64,000 nucleotides of DNA, from the NCBI RefSeq assembly GCF_011397635.1, contig NC_064758.1, positions 22,404,513 to 22,468,512 of the forward strand, read 5' to 3'. Each line of letters opens with the position of its first letter. Position 1 is the first letter of the stretch. The DNA comes from Epinephelus fuscoguttatus (Eukaryota; Chordata; Actinopteri; Perciformes; Serranidae). The position numbers and the translations under genes are program-made. Shown in pieces: positions 40,273 through 53,700 of the stretch. The notes under the pieces are model-generated. The model made no database searches and was not told the DNA's origin. It was given only the letters and a program-made list of their open reading frames with translations.

Positions 40273-43200
40273 AGATTTGCCGCAGTTCAGGCTGGGCAAT
40301 ATGGACAAAAATTCATATCTCTGTATTTTCAGGCTGACTGGCGATACACTATATGTACTGTGGTATTTTCTACAAAATGGGCTACATGTTCATTTGCAAG
40401 CGAAAGCCACGGTCAAGATGTCACAAGCAGTTTTATAAAAACAATACGCAAAAGACTACAACTGCATCCTGCATTCATGTGCAGATAACTGTTTATAGAG
40501 ATTAGACAAAATCACAGGCGTGTAGAATAGGATGTGGTGTTGCTGGATATCAGCCGGCTACATCAGATCAGCTCAAAATATTGGCCATCGCCCCCAGAGG
40601 ATTATCATCCTCAGACTGAAAGCTGATGTGTTCCAAGATTGATCTTCTCATCTCTGCCAGAAAGTGAATAAGTGTTATTTCTCAAAATGTCATACTGTTG
40701 CTTTAAATTTGCCATAAAAGTTACTTAAACATTATATGTTTGTTCCAGTGTTTCACTGTGTCGGCATCCTGCTTATAGTACCTTAAAGGAAAAACCACCT
40801 AAATAAAGAATTTCAATATGTTACTTCTATGACCTAGGAAAGTTCAATCAATGTCTGTCAACATGGGCTTTTCTCTCTCAAAACCAGAAACATGAGACCA
40901 ATCAATAGGAGACTGATTTTGTGGAACCACAGTATGTTTATTTTCTTTTTTTATACCCAGATGAGCTTTATTCTATTGTAATGTTCTCAGGTCTGAAACA
41001 GAAAATACACCCATATACTGAACATTCCCCTGGTTGTTCTCAGTGTTATCTAGAACAGTGGTTCTCAAATGGTGTGCTGCAGCAGGCACACTGGTGTGCT
41101 GTGGGATTTTGTGATAACCACACATTATTATTGCAATATTCAACTGGGCCTATACAAAAAGTGATGAATTAATTTTTAGCTGGCTGTATCAGTATGCTGT
41201 GTGCACCCATTTCCTCATAAAGAGGCAAACTCTAGCTAAAAAATGTAATTTAATTTAATCAAATTTGAAAAACCTTCACAGGGAATCTATTTGTCGCTAT
41301 TCGCAGGTGGGAATTATAAGTGTGTGAGTCATGAAAAGCCCTGAGTGGCAGCCAGTGTGAGGGGTAATAACATTTAAAAGGAAAAAGCCGCTTTATTGCA
41401 AATTACAACAAAGCACCAGTGAAGACAACCTACCAACAAAAGAAAAGAGTCAGTAGACAGTATTAGGAAAGCTACCTGCCTTACTTTTCTTATTTTTATT
41501 GTCTTATGTCATGATAAGAGTGATAACACAAGTTATAGCAGCTAATGTGCACAGATATAAGGTGTGCCTTGTGATTTTGGCTTTCCCTTGCCGTCTTTCC
41601 CAATTCATTGTCTGTGGAGCAGCTCCAGACTTTAAACAAATGACATCTTTGAGGGATTTAGCACTGTAGTTTTTGCATTTGGGAGAGAGTTGTTCTTTTT
41701 TACTAAGATTTTTTGACTATCTTAGACCATAGTATTCCTATGTATGAATTTGGGTGTAGTTCCCTTTTAAAGAAATGCAAGACGCCCCTCTTTAGAGTTA
41801 AAGTGTCATATAAAATGGAAATTTTGTCTTGCATATGATATTATCTTTTTTTTTTTACCCTGTAATTCAGTCTGACATAATTGAAATTTTAAACATTTCA
41901 ATATTTCTCTCCAAACAATGCAAGTTTGTGATGGATCTGTGATGGGTTTGTGGGGTTGAGGAGGTAAAATTATTTTTGTCAGTATGACTGTGCCTGTGCA
42001 GCTCTACCTGTATTCCTTGGACACAAGCGCTGACAATCTCTCTGTAGTGGTCTTTGGTGCAGAGTGGACACGCATGCTGGCTCTGCCACAGAAAGTGGAA
42101 AGTACAACCATCACACGTCCCCTCTGAACAGTTACTATGGAGGAAAACGCAGATAAGAGGGATGATTACAACCTGTATGTGATGAAAAAAAATCTCAGAG
42201 GAGCCTCTTTGTCCACAGCTCAGAGCTCAGTGTGACTGCTGTAATACAGTATGTGTGTAATATCAAAAGTTTTCTGAGCAACTCTTGTAGGGTCAAAAGT
42301 TGAGCTTGGTCGCAGTGAAAGCTACCTTGGCAGCGTGATGTGGTCTTTAGCAGTCACTGTGGGGTTACATCTCAGCCTGACGGTGGTCGACCTGCCTTGT
42401 TTACAGGCCTGAGTCGTCTCACTGGACCTGGAAACATCACAAACATAAAGATCTTAACTTCCAATATGTGGCAAATTTCACAAGCATCAAATATGTACTC
42501 TTAAGCATCACGATGGATGAATTAAAATAAATAAATGATAAATTGTGATCTTATTTACTTGTAATAGAAGATGACATCTGGCAGGCCGGACGCAGCGGGA
42601 AACAGCCACTCTGGAGATGAGATGCCGTTCAGGGTCGTGTCTGTCGTCACACCTTCAGAATAAGAAGACATGTAACATATTTATCTGATCTATGACATGT
42701 ATACAGTGTAAACCTGCAGTTCCAACTTTATCTTCTATCAGCCCTAAGAAACGACGTGTATTTTGACTGTTTATTTGACTGTGGACCTGAGGAGGTAAAA
42801 CTACACTGTAAGGTATCAAACTACACAGTAATGAGACAACAAGTCTGCAGCCATGCTCACGACTTCAGAGGCTGTGCTGTGTAAAGGTGGGGGACAAAAG
42901 ACCATTAAACTGTTTTTCACCATTTCTATGTCCAGGATTTTCCAGGTTAAAAGCCTGCTGGATTACGCAATGAAGCACAAGAACTATCTATTAATTTAAA
43001 GATTAATTAAAAATGGCCATTCTGTTGCAGACTAAGAACTAGGTTGATTTTTGGGCAGGTCAATAACCTCAGACTCCAAATGTGAATTTGGCTCTGATAG
43101 CTTAAACATGTATGGTTGTACAAGTCCAATGAAGCTGCTAGATGGAGCGTCCATGGCAGTGCTACAATTAAAAGAGGCTGCAGCTTTACTGCGAGTGAGT

Positions 43201-46200
43201 GGGCATGACTTTAGCACATTCAGCGGACATCCCCCTAGCATCTTAGAGCATGTGGCTGGGTGCTTAATAACACGTTTTCTTATGGTGTGACAAACTTATT
43301 ACACATATTTATTCTTGCTGTCTCTGAACATTAAGATCTGAATGCCTCTTTCACCACTGCAAAAAGTTATAATTTAAAAACAGCAAGCTGTCACACATTG
43401 ACAAAAAATAAATCATGCGTAGAAATAAAAAAAAAAAATGTGATGCATCAATAATCGTTTTATAATCGCGTCACAGCCCTCTGAATCAGAATGGAATCAT
43501 AAGGTGCCTAAAGATCTCCACCCCCAATACTGCGGTGTAGTGGTGCTATGAGCTAAATGCTAACATCAGCGTGCAGAAGGCTCCCAGTGAGAATACTGAC
43601 GTTAATGTTTGGCAGGTCTAATGTTTACTATGTTCACCATCTTAGATAAGCGTGTTAGCATGCTAACATTTGCTAATTAGCACTAAGTACAAAGTTCCAC
43701 TGACGCTGATGGGGATGACATTGGCTGGTCATAAACTGAAGTGTTTGCTCATGGAGGTGCAAGTGGAAAAGTCAGAGGATCACCGAAATCATTATGATTC
43801 AACCTGTTGGAACCATGAATGTCTGTACAAAGTTTTCTATCCAATGGTTGTTGAGACGTCCCAGCAGACTAAACAATATATAATACAAATGATAAAACTG
43901 TGTCCCCTTAATTAAAATCAGGACATTTTTAACAACTGTACTGCAAATGACAAAATCTGGGTAAATCCTAAATATTTTCTCCTCTACAGCAATAGGTGGA
44001 TGCAGCATTCAGTCCATACCGGCAAGTGAGTCACCGATGATGAAAGGCTGGGTGGACACCACGCTCTGACTCCTGATTTCAGAAGGAACCACAGTGGCCC
44101 TACAGACGTAACCTTTGACCCCTTTCCCACTCGCTGTCACATTGTCCATGCAGGTAGCCGGTACTCTGCCCTGTAAGAGAGACACAGCAGCTTTAACATC
44201 AAACTAAAATTTTACGAAAAACACCAGCCACCAGGATCACAGCTTCTCACCTCTCTCCCACACAGGCCAAAATTAAAGCGATGGAAATATCTCAGGCCTT
44301 TGTTGGTGAAGCGGGGGCTGCTGTGGAAGCCGCTGACGTTGGACAGAGGAGAGAAGTCATAGTGCAGCAGCGCGCCTTCTCCTGTCTGCACATCCAACGT
44401 ACAGTCACTGAGACAAGCTGTGTAGGCCTGGAGGATGGGGAGGAACATATTGTGTTTTCAGTGGGTGGAATAATCTCATGTACTGACTGTGGGAAACCCA
44501 AAGAAGACAACCAGGAAATGCAGATATCAGGTGGAATATAGAAGGCATCCTATCAGTAAGTCCTAAATTTATTTGGTTTTTGTGTTTTAGTTCTGTGTGT
44601 TTTTGTTTTGTATAGAATTACATTAGTAAAGGCTACATGATGTGGGTCGATATATATTGGTAAATTTTATAAAACAAGGCAAGTAGGAGGCACATAGTGA
44701 AGATTATCTCTGCAAACTAAAACAGTCATACTTTGAGAGATAAAATCTTTAAAAATGTGAAAATCAGCCTTTAACATCCTCCACTGTGTATAATTTGTGG
44801 AAAGTAAACTCCTCTCAAAGACATGACCTCTATGTCCTCAACAGCTCTGCAGATATTTGTGCATTGATCAGTTAAGTCAGGAATTTGTATTTAGAGATTT
44901 TAGTGGTCAAGATTTTGTTCCCATCACCTTGTTTCTCTGTGTGTTTGGTCCACACTGAACACAAGAAGCCTCTCCGACAGGCTGACTGGCCCTGATGAAG
45001 GTGTTTGGCGGGCAGCTCTCACACGCTCCAGTCTCGCTGACCATGTAGTGTCCCGGTGGGCAGGGAACACAGGCGGAGTCGGCCATAGCGGAGTTAAGGG
45101 CACAGCGGCTACACTCAGTGGCCACACCTCCGATCACATTGGTGATGTGGATGGAGAAGATCTTTGCAGAATCAGAGCTGTATTTCCGCTCCTGAGGGAA
45201 GAGAAGACAGTTTTAGTCACCAGATGAGTCACTCTACACACAGAGTAGTTGTCTGTCCTTTTTAGGATTTATTTTACGTCTATTCATGTTTTCTTCTCAG
45301 CTCTCAGTCAGACTATGTGCAAAGGTCATTCAAAGGTTTTCAAAGTAGACACACAGCTCTAGACTGCCCTCTAGAGTTCAGTGCAGCAACTGGGGGAAAC
45401 TCACTCTGTGCAAAAGAACTCCACAAATCAGAGACAGAAAACTTGACGCCACAGCAGTCGGACATAACAAATTCTAGTGATGATTTGAAACATTTAATGA
45501 CATAATTTGTAAATAAATTCACCATATTTATTGTTAAATAAGGCATTACTTCTCTGTAAATTTTCACTCTGATGAAGCACAGCAAAGAACACATAGAGGG
45601 ACCTAAGAGGTCCAACTGACTGCCACGAATTAAACGTTAAAAACATTTATTTCCTCTTAACTTTTGTGCTATTTATCAGTCTAGATTGTTTCGGTATGAG
45701 TTGTAGACTGTTGGAGATATCGGTCATAGAGACGTCTTCACTCCAATATAATGGAACTAGATGGCACTTGGCTTGTGGTGCGCAAAGCGCAAAAAAAAAA
45801 AAAACATTTGAAAAACTCAACAGCAATGTGTCTTTCCTGAAATCATGACCTGGTTACTCAAGATAATCCACAGACCTTGTTGCAGTTTCACGTAGGAACT
45901 ACTTTATTTCTAATAAAATACACCTATCAACTGTATCACCGTGCAGAAAACGTGTGCATCTACTGCTAGCTCACCTAGCACCACTGAGCTAACTAACATT
46001 AGTGCCATCAATGTTTTCTTCTTGCACTGTCACAAGCATGAGCCTCTCGTTCATGAGTAGATGCACACTTCCTTCTGCGGCGTGATATGTATAAGGCTGA
46101 GGGGGTGAAGCTGTATGAAGGTCACAGATGAAGAGTGATTTTGGGTATATATGACTGTGTCTCACCACGTTACGTTCCTCTGTTCTTCTAAACGTCCAGG

Positions 46201-47724
46201 TGAAGCTGGTGGTGCTGTTGCTCTGGATGACATAGGAGTATGACTGTTGCATGTTGCTGCCTTTCCAGTGCTCCACCAATTCGTTATTCCACTGATTGTA
46301 ACCCTGCAGAGAAATAGACTCACATCACATCACCCGCACACATCATAGTGATGTCAAGCTTTACTTTTTTATATGTGGGAACATTTCTCCTCACCGCCAG
46401 GAAGTAAAATTTGCAGTCAGCGGTACATGTGGTCTTAAAGACGAAGGTGATCCGAGAAAGTTCACTCGTCTCGCTGTCTTTGGCCACGGACTGAGGCAGC
46501 CTGTGGACACAAGTGACCTTTCATTCAGCATTTCCAACTTGGATATAGTGTACACATATAGATGTTTAACTCCTTTGAGAGACATGTTTGACTTCACCTG
46601 TATCCAGGGACATCGAGCGTGAGCATTAGGTAGTCTGTGTCCTGATCCCCGGGGGCAGTGTAGATGTACTCTCCAGCCACCTCCCATGCTGTCATTACAA
46701 ACAAAATAACATTTAATATAACAACTAAAATAGTTAATTTCTCAGCTTTGACATAGCAGTTTGACAAAGTAATCCAGCTAGCAAGGTTTATATGGTTTAT
46801 ATTTTTTTGTCTGCGGTCCCCAGATTCCTCGCTTTCTCACTGTTCGTGCCATCCTTCAACCTCTAGCTGTTTTCAGTCACCCTTCTTTAGAGGTTTTTTT
46901 TTTCTAACTATGATGGTTATCATTTAACCGCTGTGTTGTCTGCCATCTCCATCTACACTGTGTTGCCCAAATATTACGTTTCTCACCTGTGCTGTGTTCA
47001 GATTCACCGAACTCTCGGCGAAAGACGATGCTCTTCATGTTGCTCGGCATCATGTTCCACCATTTGTACTCGTAACCCACCACTGGCTCTGTTCCAACAG
47101 GGCACTCGTTGCAGGCTGTGAGTAAATAATGTGTTATTTTGTCAGAGTATGCATGTGCTAAAAAACTGGAAAATAAAACAAGAACCATCAGAGTCAAGAA
47201 CATTTGATAGTTTAATGTACTAATTTACATCCATCTATTTTAGTGATCTTTCTAGTGCTGCTGTGGGACTCTTATTATCACAAAGGCTGTAGATTAGCGT
47301 TTATTATTATCAGTATACTTAGTATCAAATGTCAAGGTCTCTGGTATGTACACATGAATGAAAGTCTGACATGCATATAAGGAGGAGGGTAATGATTCTG
47401 CACCTGTGCCGTTTGAGAAGAAACCTTGTGTGCAGGGTTCACAGATGGAAGAGTTGGTGACAAAGAAACCCGGGTTGCATGGAGGACAGGTTTGCTTCTC
47501 CCCTGATGCAGGCAGCTTCACGGCTTGTTTGACAGTCTCAGAGCAGATCTTCGGCTCGATCCACTTGTACATTAGCTGAGTCTGAGACGCACAGCAAGCC
47601 AGACATGAATACATGAAAGAAGGCACCAGATGCTCTGTGGCACACACAATCAGCCCAGACAATCCATATTTACAGAAACCTAATAGTTACACCAGATGGC
47701 TGCTGGCTGTTTCAAGGTGAAATC

Positions 47725-47773
<49 letters not shown>

Positions 47774-50700
47774 GTGTGTGTTCACCTCTACTAAACCTAC
47801 ATTACCTTTCCCTCAGAGTCACAGGGTGTGTGGGTGTAGAAGTAGTCACTGTTTGTACACGCAGGTCTCGGTTTGCAGCTCCCTGAGCCAGCCTCTGGAA
47901 AAATACAAACCAAGCCGGACGAGGGAAAACACACAGCTCACATTAAGATCCAGAGATAAGACAAACCTCACACACTTAAGCAGTAAATCAGCAAATGCAG
48001 TATTTGCATGCAGAGTACTTTGCACATGAGTGCGACAATATGCAAATGCGTAACAGTTGTAAGTTCATATATATCTATGAGTTAAAGCGTGTGCTGGTCA
48101 GTGATACGACTGGTGTTTGTGGACAGAGCATTAGAAATAGAAACCTGAGTATTTGTCTTTTTCACACTGATGGCAAACGGTGGCACCCTTGTTGGAATAG
48201 GTGTCAGCAGGGCAGGGGGTGCAGCGGGCAGATCCTGCTTTTGCACTGTGGGTGCCGGGTTTACAGTGGAAACACTCTGAGGTGTAGGACACTCCTGGGA
48301 AAAAAACAACATCAATCAACTTGTAATCATTAACAGGAAAGAGCTGAGGAGTGACTGCTGCACACGACACACTACAGAGATAATCTACCTGAGATGGCGA
48401 TGTTTTTTAACAGCACGGGTTTGATAGTGCTGCCCTCCAGAGTATAGCCAGTGGTTCTCCAGTACAACACATTGTTGCCGCTCTTAAGCTCAACCTGCAC
48501 AGAGTGATGCGAAAATGAGAAAGGAACAAAAACACTGAAAGGTCTTACAATCTGAATTCTCCGGCAAATGAAAACCAGACGCCAGCAGGTGTGACGAAGA
48601 CCAACAGTGAGACAAACCCCATGTTTGCTGAAGAAGCTGTCAGAGATCTTCATCCAGCGGCTCTCAGAGTCTGTAGACTGACACTGGTCATTCTGAACCT
48701 GCAGGAGATTTGAGTCAGAGGTGACCAAACATCCCCCTCTAAAGACAGCCATCTTTGTCGACATCAACAGTCGTCTTAAAGCACTTACGAAGAACTCAAA
48801 GTAAATGTTGCTGTCCGGGTAGAAATAATCAAAGGTCACAGTTCCAGGTTGCTTCAGGCTCACAGCATACGACAGCGTTGCAGTGCACTCGTCTGTGTTT
48901 GAGGCTATGTGATCACCCTTTGGCGTCCAGGTTGAGCTGGAGAAACAGCAGCAGCAGAAACAGTTTGATGAGTTTCTTGAAACTAAACTAAGATGACATG
49001 GAGAAAATCAAATATCACGATTTTGTTGACTAAATACCTTGATAGTGCAATGAAATTCTTGGGTTGACTATTGCTGCTTTCACAAAGTATGTACACAATG
49101 AGATTTTCGATAAACAATCATCAGTAATGTGGATGTAATGACTAAGTGGGGTAAGAAAATGATATCACTTTACTCTAATGAAGTCTTTAAAACCAGGAAA
49201 ATATAACACATATGATATTACAACATCCAAAATCTGAAAATCTAGTCTCATGTCACAATATCAGTATAATACCTAGCACCACTTGAAACTAAGAAACAGT
49301 GAGAGCTTTGACTGATCAGTAAAAACTGCTTTTAAAATCATATTACAACTGAGGCATATACTGACTTGGAGCAGTCTGTGTGGGAATCCCCGCCATTGCC
49401 GGTCACCCCGTGGGTGACAAAACCAGAGGGCAGGCTGTCCCACTCATCAAAGGCCACGCCGGTGCCCAGCGAGTAGGTGCCTGCAGCACACTTCTGGCAC
49501 TGCTGCGACTGCATGTCAAGGAACTCCCCCTCACTACAGGAGAAGGCTGTGAGAGGAAAAGAAAGAAAGAGGCCACAGTGGAAAAGTATCATGAAGATGT
49601 GGACAACATGGCAAAAAACAGAGAGAGGATAAAGTGTGGTGACAATATTTACTCATTAAAAGTCCAGTGTGTGAGATTAATTAGCCTCTAGAGGTGAGGT
49701 TGCAGAACTGAAACTTCTGCCATGAGCCGAACGTGTAACTACGATGGAAGATGCAAAAACATGAATGACCCAATCTAAAGCCATGTGGGTTTGGTTTGTC
49801 TGTTCTGAGCAACTGTGGAAACAACATGGTGGATTCCCTAGAAGAGGACCCACTCCATATGTAGGTATTAAAGGCTCATTCTAAGGTAACAACAGCACTA
49901 TGACTCTTATGATCATATACCATTTCTGCCAATAGATGCCCCTAAATCCAACACACTGGACCTTTAAAGCTGTGATACAGATTGAGGGTGTGGATAAAAT
50001 GAGATGTAAGAGTCGGACACTTACTGCACTGAGTGCCTTTGACTGGATCGGGGAGGCCTGTGCATATGTCGGCTTTGTTGGGAACTGCCACTCTCCATCG
50101 TGACCCAAGTACGTCACACTCTGTGTACTCAAAGTGATAATCTGACTGCAGAGACAAAACACAGGTGTCAGTTTCACACAGCTGGATAAAAACACACTAT
50201 ATGCACATCATACATACAAGAAGTACATGACATAGATTTTATTGATACACAAAGATGCAAGTCAATATGCAGGTAAGGCTGCCTGATATTAGGAAAACTA
50301 TGACTATGCAATTTTCTCTAATGTTTCCTTTTTAACATTTGTGGACTGAAATGTCTCAACAACCATTACATAGATTGTAGTGACATTTTGTGCAAACATT
50401 CATGGTTCCTATTGGATGAATCCTAATGATTTTGGTAATCCTCTGAGTTTTCCACTACTGCACACCTCAGCTGCACGATATGCAGAAAATATGCTGTAAT
50501 ACAGTGTACTCTGTTCTGCCTTTCTGCTGCTTAACATATACTGATAAAATACAACAAATTGCTTGTTTAGTTGGAAAAATGAAAGGAAATTATTTTATTG
50601 AACAAATTGAACTGACAAGAAAAGAAACCAATAGAAAAGAATGATTGTTGCATTTTAAAGTTTAGCTTTCTACTAATATTATTTTAACCAAATATAGATT

Positions 50701-53700
50701 TAAAAAAAAAACAAAACATTGCAATATCGATGCACCGATATCAGCAGCACTGTCTTGTTCTCTCTTTAGTTAAAGCATTTCATTGAGAGTGGTGTCAGTT
50801 TGCACAGATCATTAGTAAATATATACAAATAAAGAAATTATTGGTAAATATACAAATGCAATATGGAGATAATTATCACATTTACACAAGTGATACAGGC
50901 ACCATTCTCTTTTAGAAGTTATATTAAAAAAAAAAAAAAAACACAATAGAAAAAAAGGAGAATAGAAGAAAGAGATAAAGCACCCAACCTAGACACCAAA
51001 ACCAAATCAAAGGATCCTACATTAAACTCGTAACAAGAATCTGCAAATGGCACCACACCGTTATCCTCTCCAGATATTGAATAAAATGTTGCCAGATGGC
51101 ATCAAATAAATTCACCCACTTATTTCTAATACATCTGAACCTCTCCACCTCCAGAGTACCGACATCATCCAGCCACATATTCACATCGGGGATATTTTTA
51201 CCCTTCCACAACATCAGCGAGCATTTCTTAGCTGACATAAGGGAATAGTTGATGAGTCGAGTTTGAGCTGGTGTCAAATGTCTCTGAAATATCAATAATA
51301 ATAGATTGTGGCTCAGGTTTAATTCTTGAATCAAGAATGTCTGAAATAGTGAGGAAAATGTTACAGTACTTCTGAATCTTAGGACACATTATATGACAGT
51401 GTATGAGAGAGGCTTCGTTAGATTGACACTTGTCACAGAGAAGAAACAGAGGGGAACCATCTATGTATCTTAAATTTGGAAATATGCAAACTATGTACTA
51501 TTTTAAACTGCATTAGGCTGAGTCTGACATTAATATAACATTAATTAATCTGTTTTAAACTATGATTCCATTGTTTCTCTACAGTCTGGATATTTAAATC
51601 TTTTTCCCATTTCTTTCTAATATGAGAAGTGTCCACTTTTTCATCCTGCAGAGCTGTATAAAGGATAGATACTAAGCAGGGAGTGAACGATGGGAGCTTG
51701 ACAATGGATCTAAGTGTGGAGTCAGTTATAGTCTCATAAGATGGTATGAACTTCCGAGCCTAGTCTCTTATCTGAAAGTATCTGAAGGAGTTAAATATAG
51801 GTAATCTGAATTTGTCAGCCAGTTGTTGGAATGAAGCCTTCGTCATTGCAATGATGATGGAAAAGAGGACATGTTGTGCAGCCCAACATGCTAGTGTTGT
51901 CAAAAATATTGATTTATCGCTACATATTGATTCTGAACATCTAAAATGATTTCAATATATTTTTTTTTTTTTGCAATATCGACGCACTGATATCAGCAAC
52001 GCCTTCTTGCTCTCTCTTATTGTCAGTGTTTGCTACAGTCATTCTGCTGTTCTCTGCTACTAACCAAGAAAAGTCATCAGTGTCATGTTATGGCCTTGTT
52101 ATATCTATGCTTAGTAAACACATGTTTATTGATTTTAAACATTTAACAAGTTAAACATATACAACCCCACCCCACCAAGTTAAAACATATGGCATTATAT
52201 ATAAAAACATAAATAACAGTTAACAAAATAATAATCATAGTAATTGTAAAAAAAAAAATAAAAATTATTATTGTTACTATTATTACTAATGATAATACAG
52301 TAATAGAAATTATAATAATACTGCTGTAAAACAAAAAACATATAATTTAAGCACACATTTAAGACTGGGTACAGCACACTATCCTCATCCTTTATCTAAG
52401 CCTTACATTTTCATAACATCTTCATTGTCATCATTTTTTACAAAACCCAAAAACATTTCCCAAATATCAAAAAACTCTGCAGCCCTATTTCTCACTATAA
52501 AGGTGAGTTTTTCAAGAGCCAAACTCACTGTTAAATCTGTCAACCACCAGCCAAGAGAGGGTCAACACACATTCTTCCAACAGAGCCTAATTGAGCTATG
52601 TAACAAACATAATTCAACCATCATCTTCTCTTTCCTAGGCGGGATAAAACAGTCTGGAAACATGTCTAACAGGCAGAGCCCAGGACTTAAGGTATTGGGG
52701 ATGAGGTCATCTGAGACACAAACTGCAGCACTGACCTCCAGAATTTTTTGATCTCAACACACTCTCATAAGCAGTGATACAACGTCCCTTGATGTGTGTT
52801 GCACTTATATAATTGGTCGTGAATATTCTGTTTTTGTAAAAATATATTTTATGCCCTCAATGTCAATTTTCACCATGGTAACAAAAATAGTAATGCCAAT
52901 CAATATTTTTCAATGTATAGTATCTACGTTATAAATTCCAGCAGTGTGACAACACTGCTACATGCATGTGAACAGCAAATAGAGCTGCTATTAAATTAGG
53001 CCACCAGATTGTTTTATACCTCTGGAATTTCTGTTCCCAAACCAGACAAGCCTCTTTTCCAAATAAAAGTCACGGCTAATATTTGCCCAGGAGGCCGTCT
53101 CAACTCTTGTTTTAATCTCACTCATCAAGGATGTGCTCCAACTCTGCACCGGTTTAACTCCCTTCAGGGTTTATTTACTCAGCCAGGGGGGGACAAATGC
53201 TGATTCGTCCAATCCTTTTGTAAACATGTAATTTTCAGAGTTGTCACAGGACTTTGGAGACAGCAGGAGCTCAGGTGCAAAGCTTTTGTTGTATTTGTCT
53301 GTCGTGCTTTGATGCCTTCTGGAGATACTGACAGTAGGTGACTGACAAACACTGCTCCACCCGCACTGATGTAATTTGGGATGTAACATAATGTTATCTT
53401 GTTAATCTAACATCTTCTGAAACAAGGTGAGAGCAAGCACACGGAGTAATCTTGGTCAACAGCAGGCTGTTATATTCCAAGGAAAGTCAGACTAATCTGA
53501 GCCCACACTCAGCCCTTTGGGATTAATAGTTAACAGACACAGAGCAGCAGCAGCAGCAGCAGCAGCAGCTGCAGCAGCACTACTCTGGGTCTGTGTTTTC
53601 AATTAGAGCTGCAACATTAGCTGTGGTTAGGGTGTCAGATGATGAACGTGTGTTTGGGTGGGAGGACGTGATGTAAAAATGCATCAAACTGGGGATGTGC

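Noticed and set aside
39976-40308. Long open frame of repeated Cys-Val near ELAPOR1
   Set aside because: It is translation of the CA/GT microsatellite and the neighbouring exon in a wrong frame.
42118-42134. Suspected one-base frameshift in a G run of ELAPOR1 (Cys-Ser-Glu-Gly region)
   Set aside because: On recounting, the run has four bases and the exon 42008-42134 is fully in frame with the acceptor ending at 42135.
43032-43290. Open frames on both strands near 43.0-43.3 kb
   Set aside because: They overlap on opposite strands, have no splice context or family resemblance, and lie in an intron between well-supported ELAPOR1 exons.
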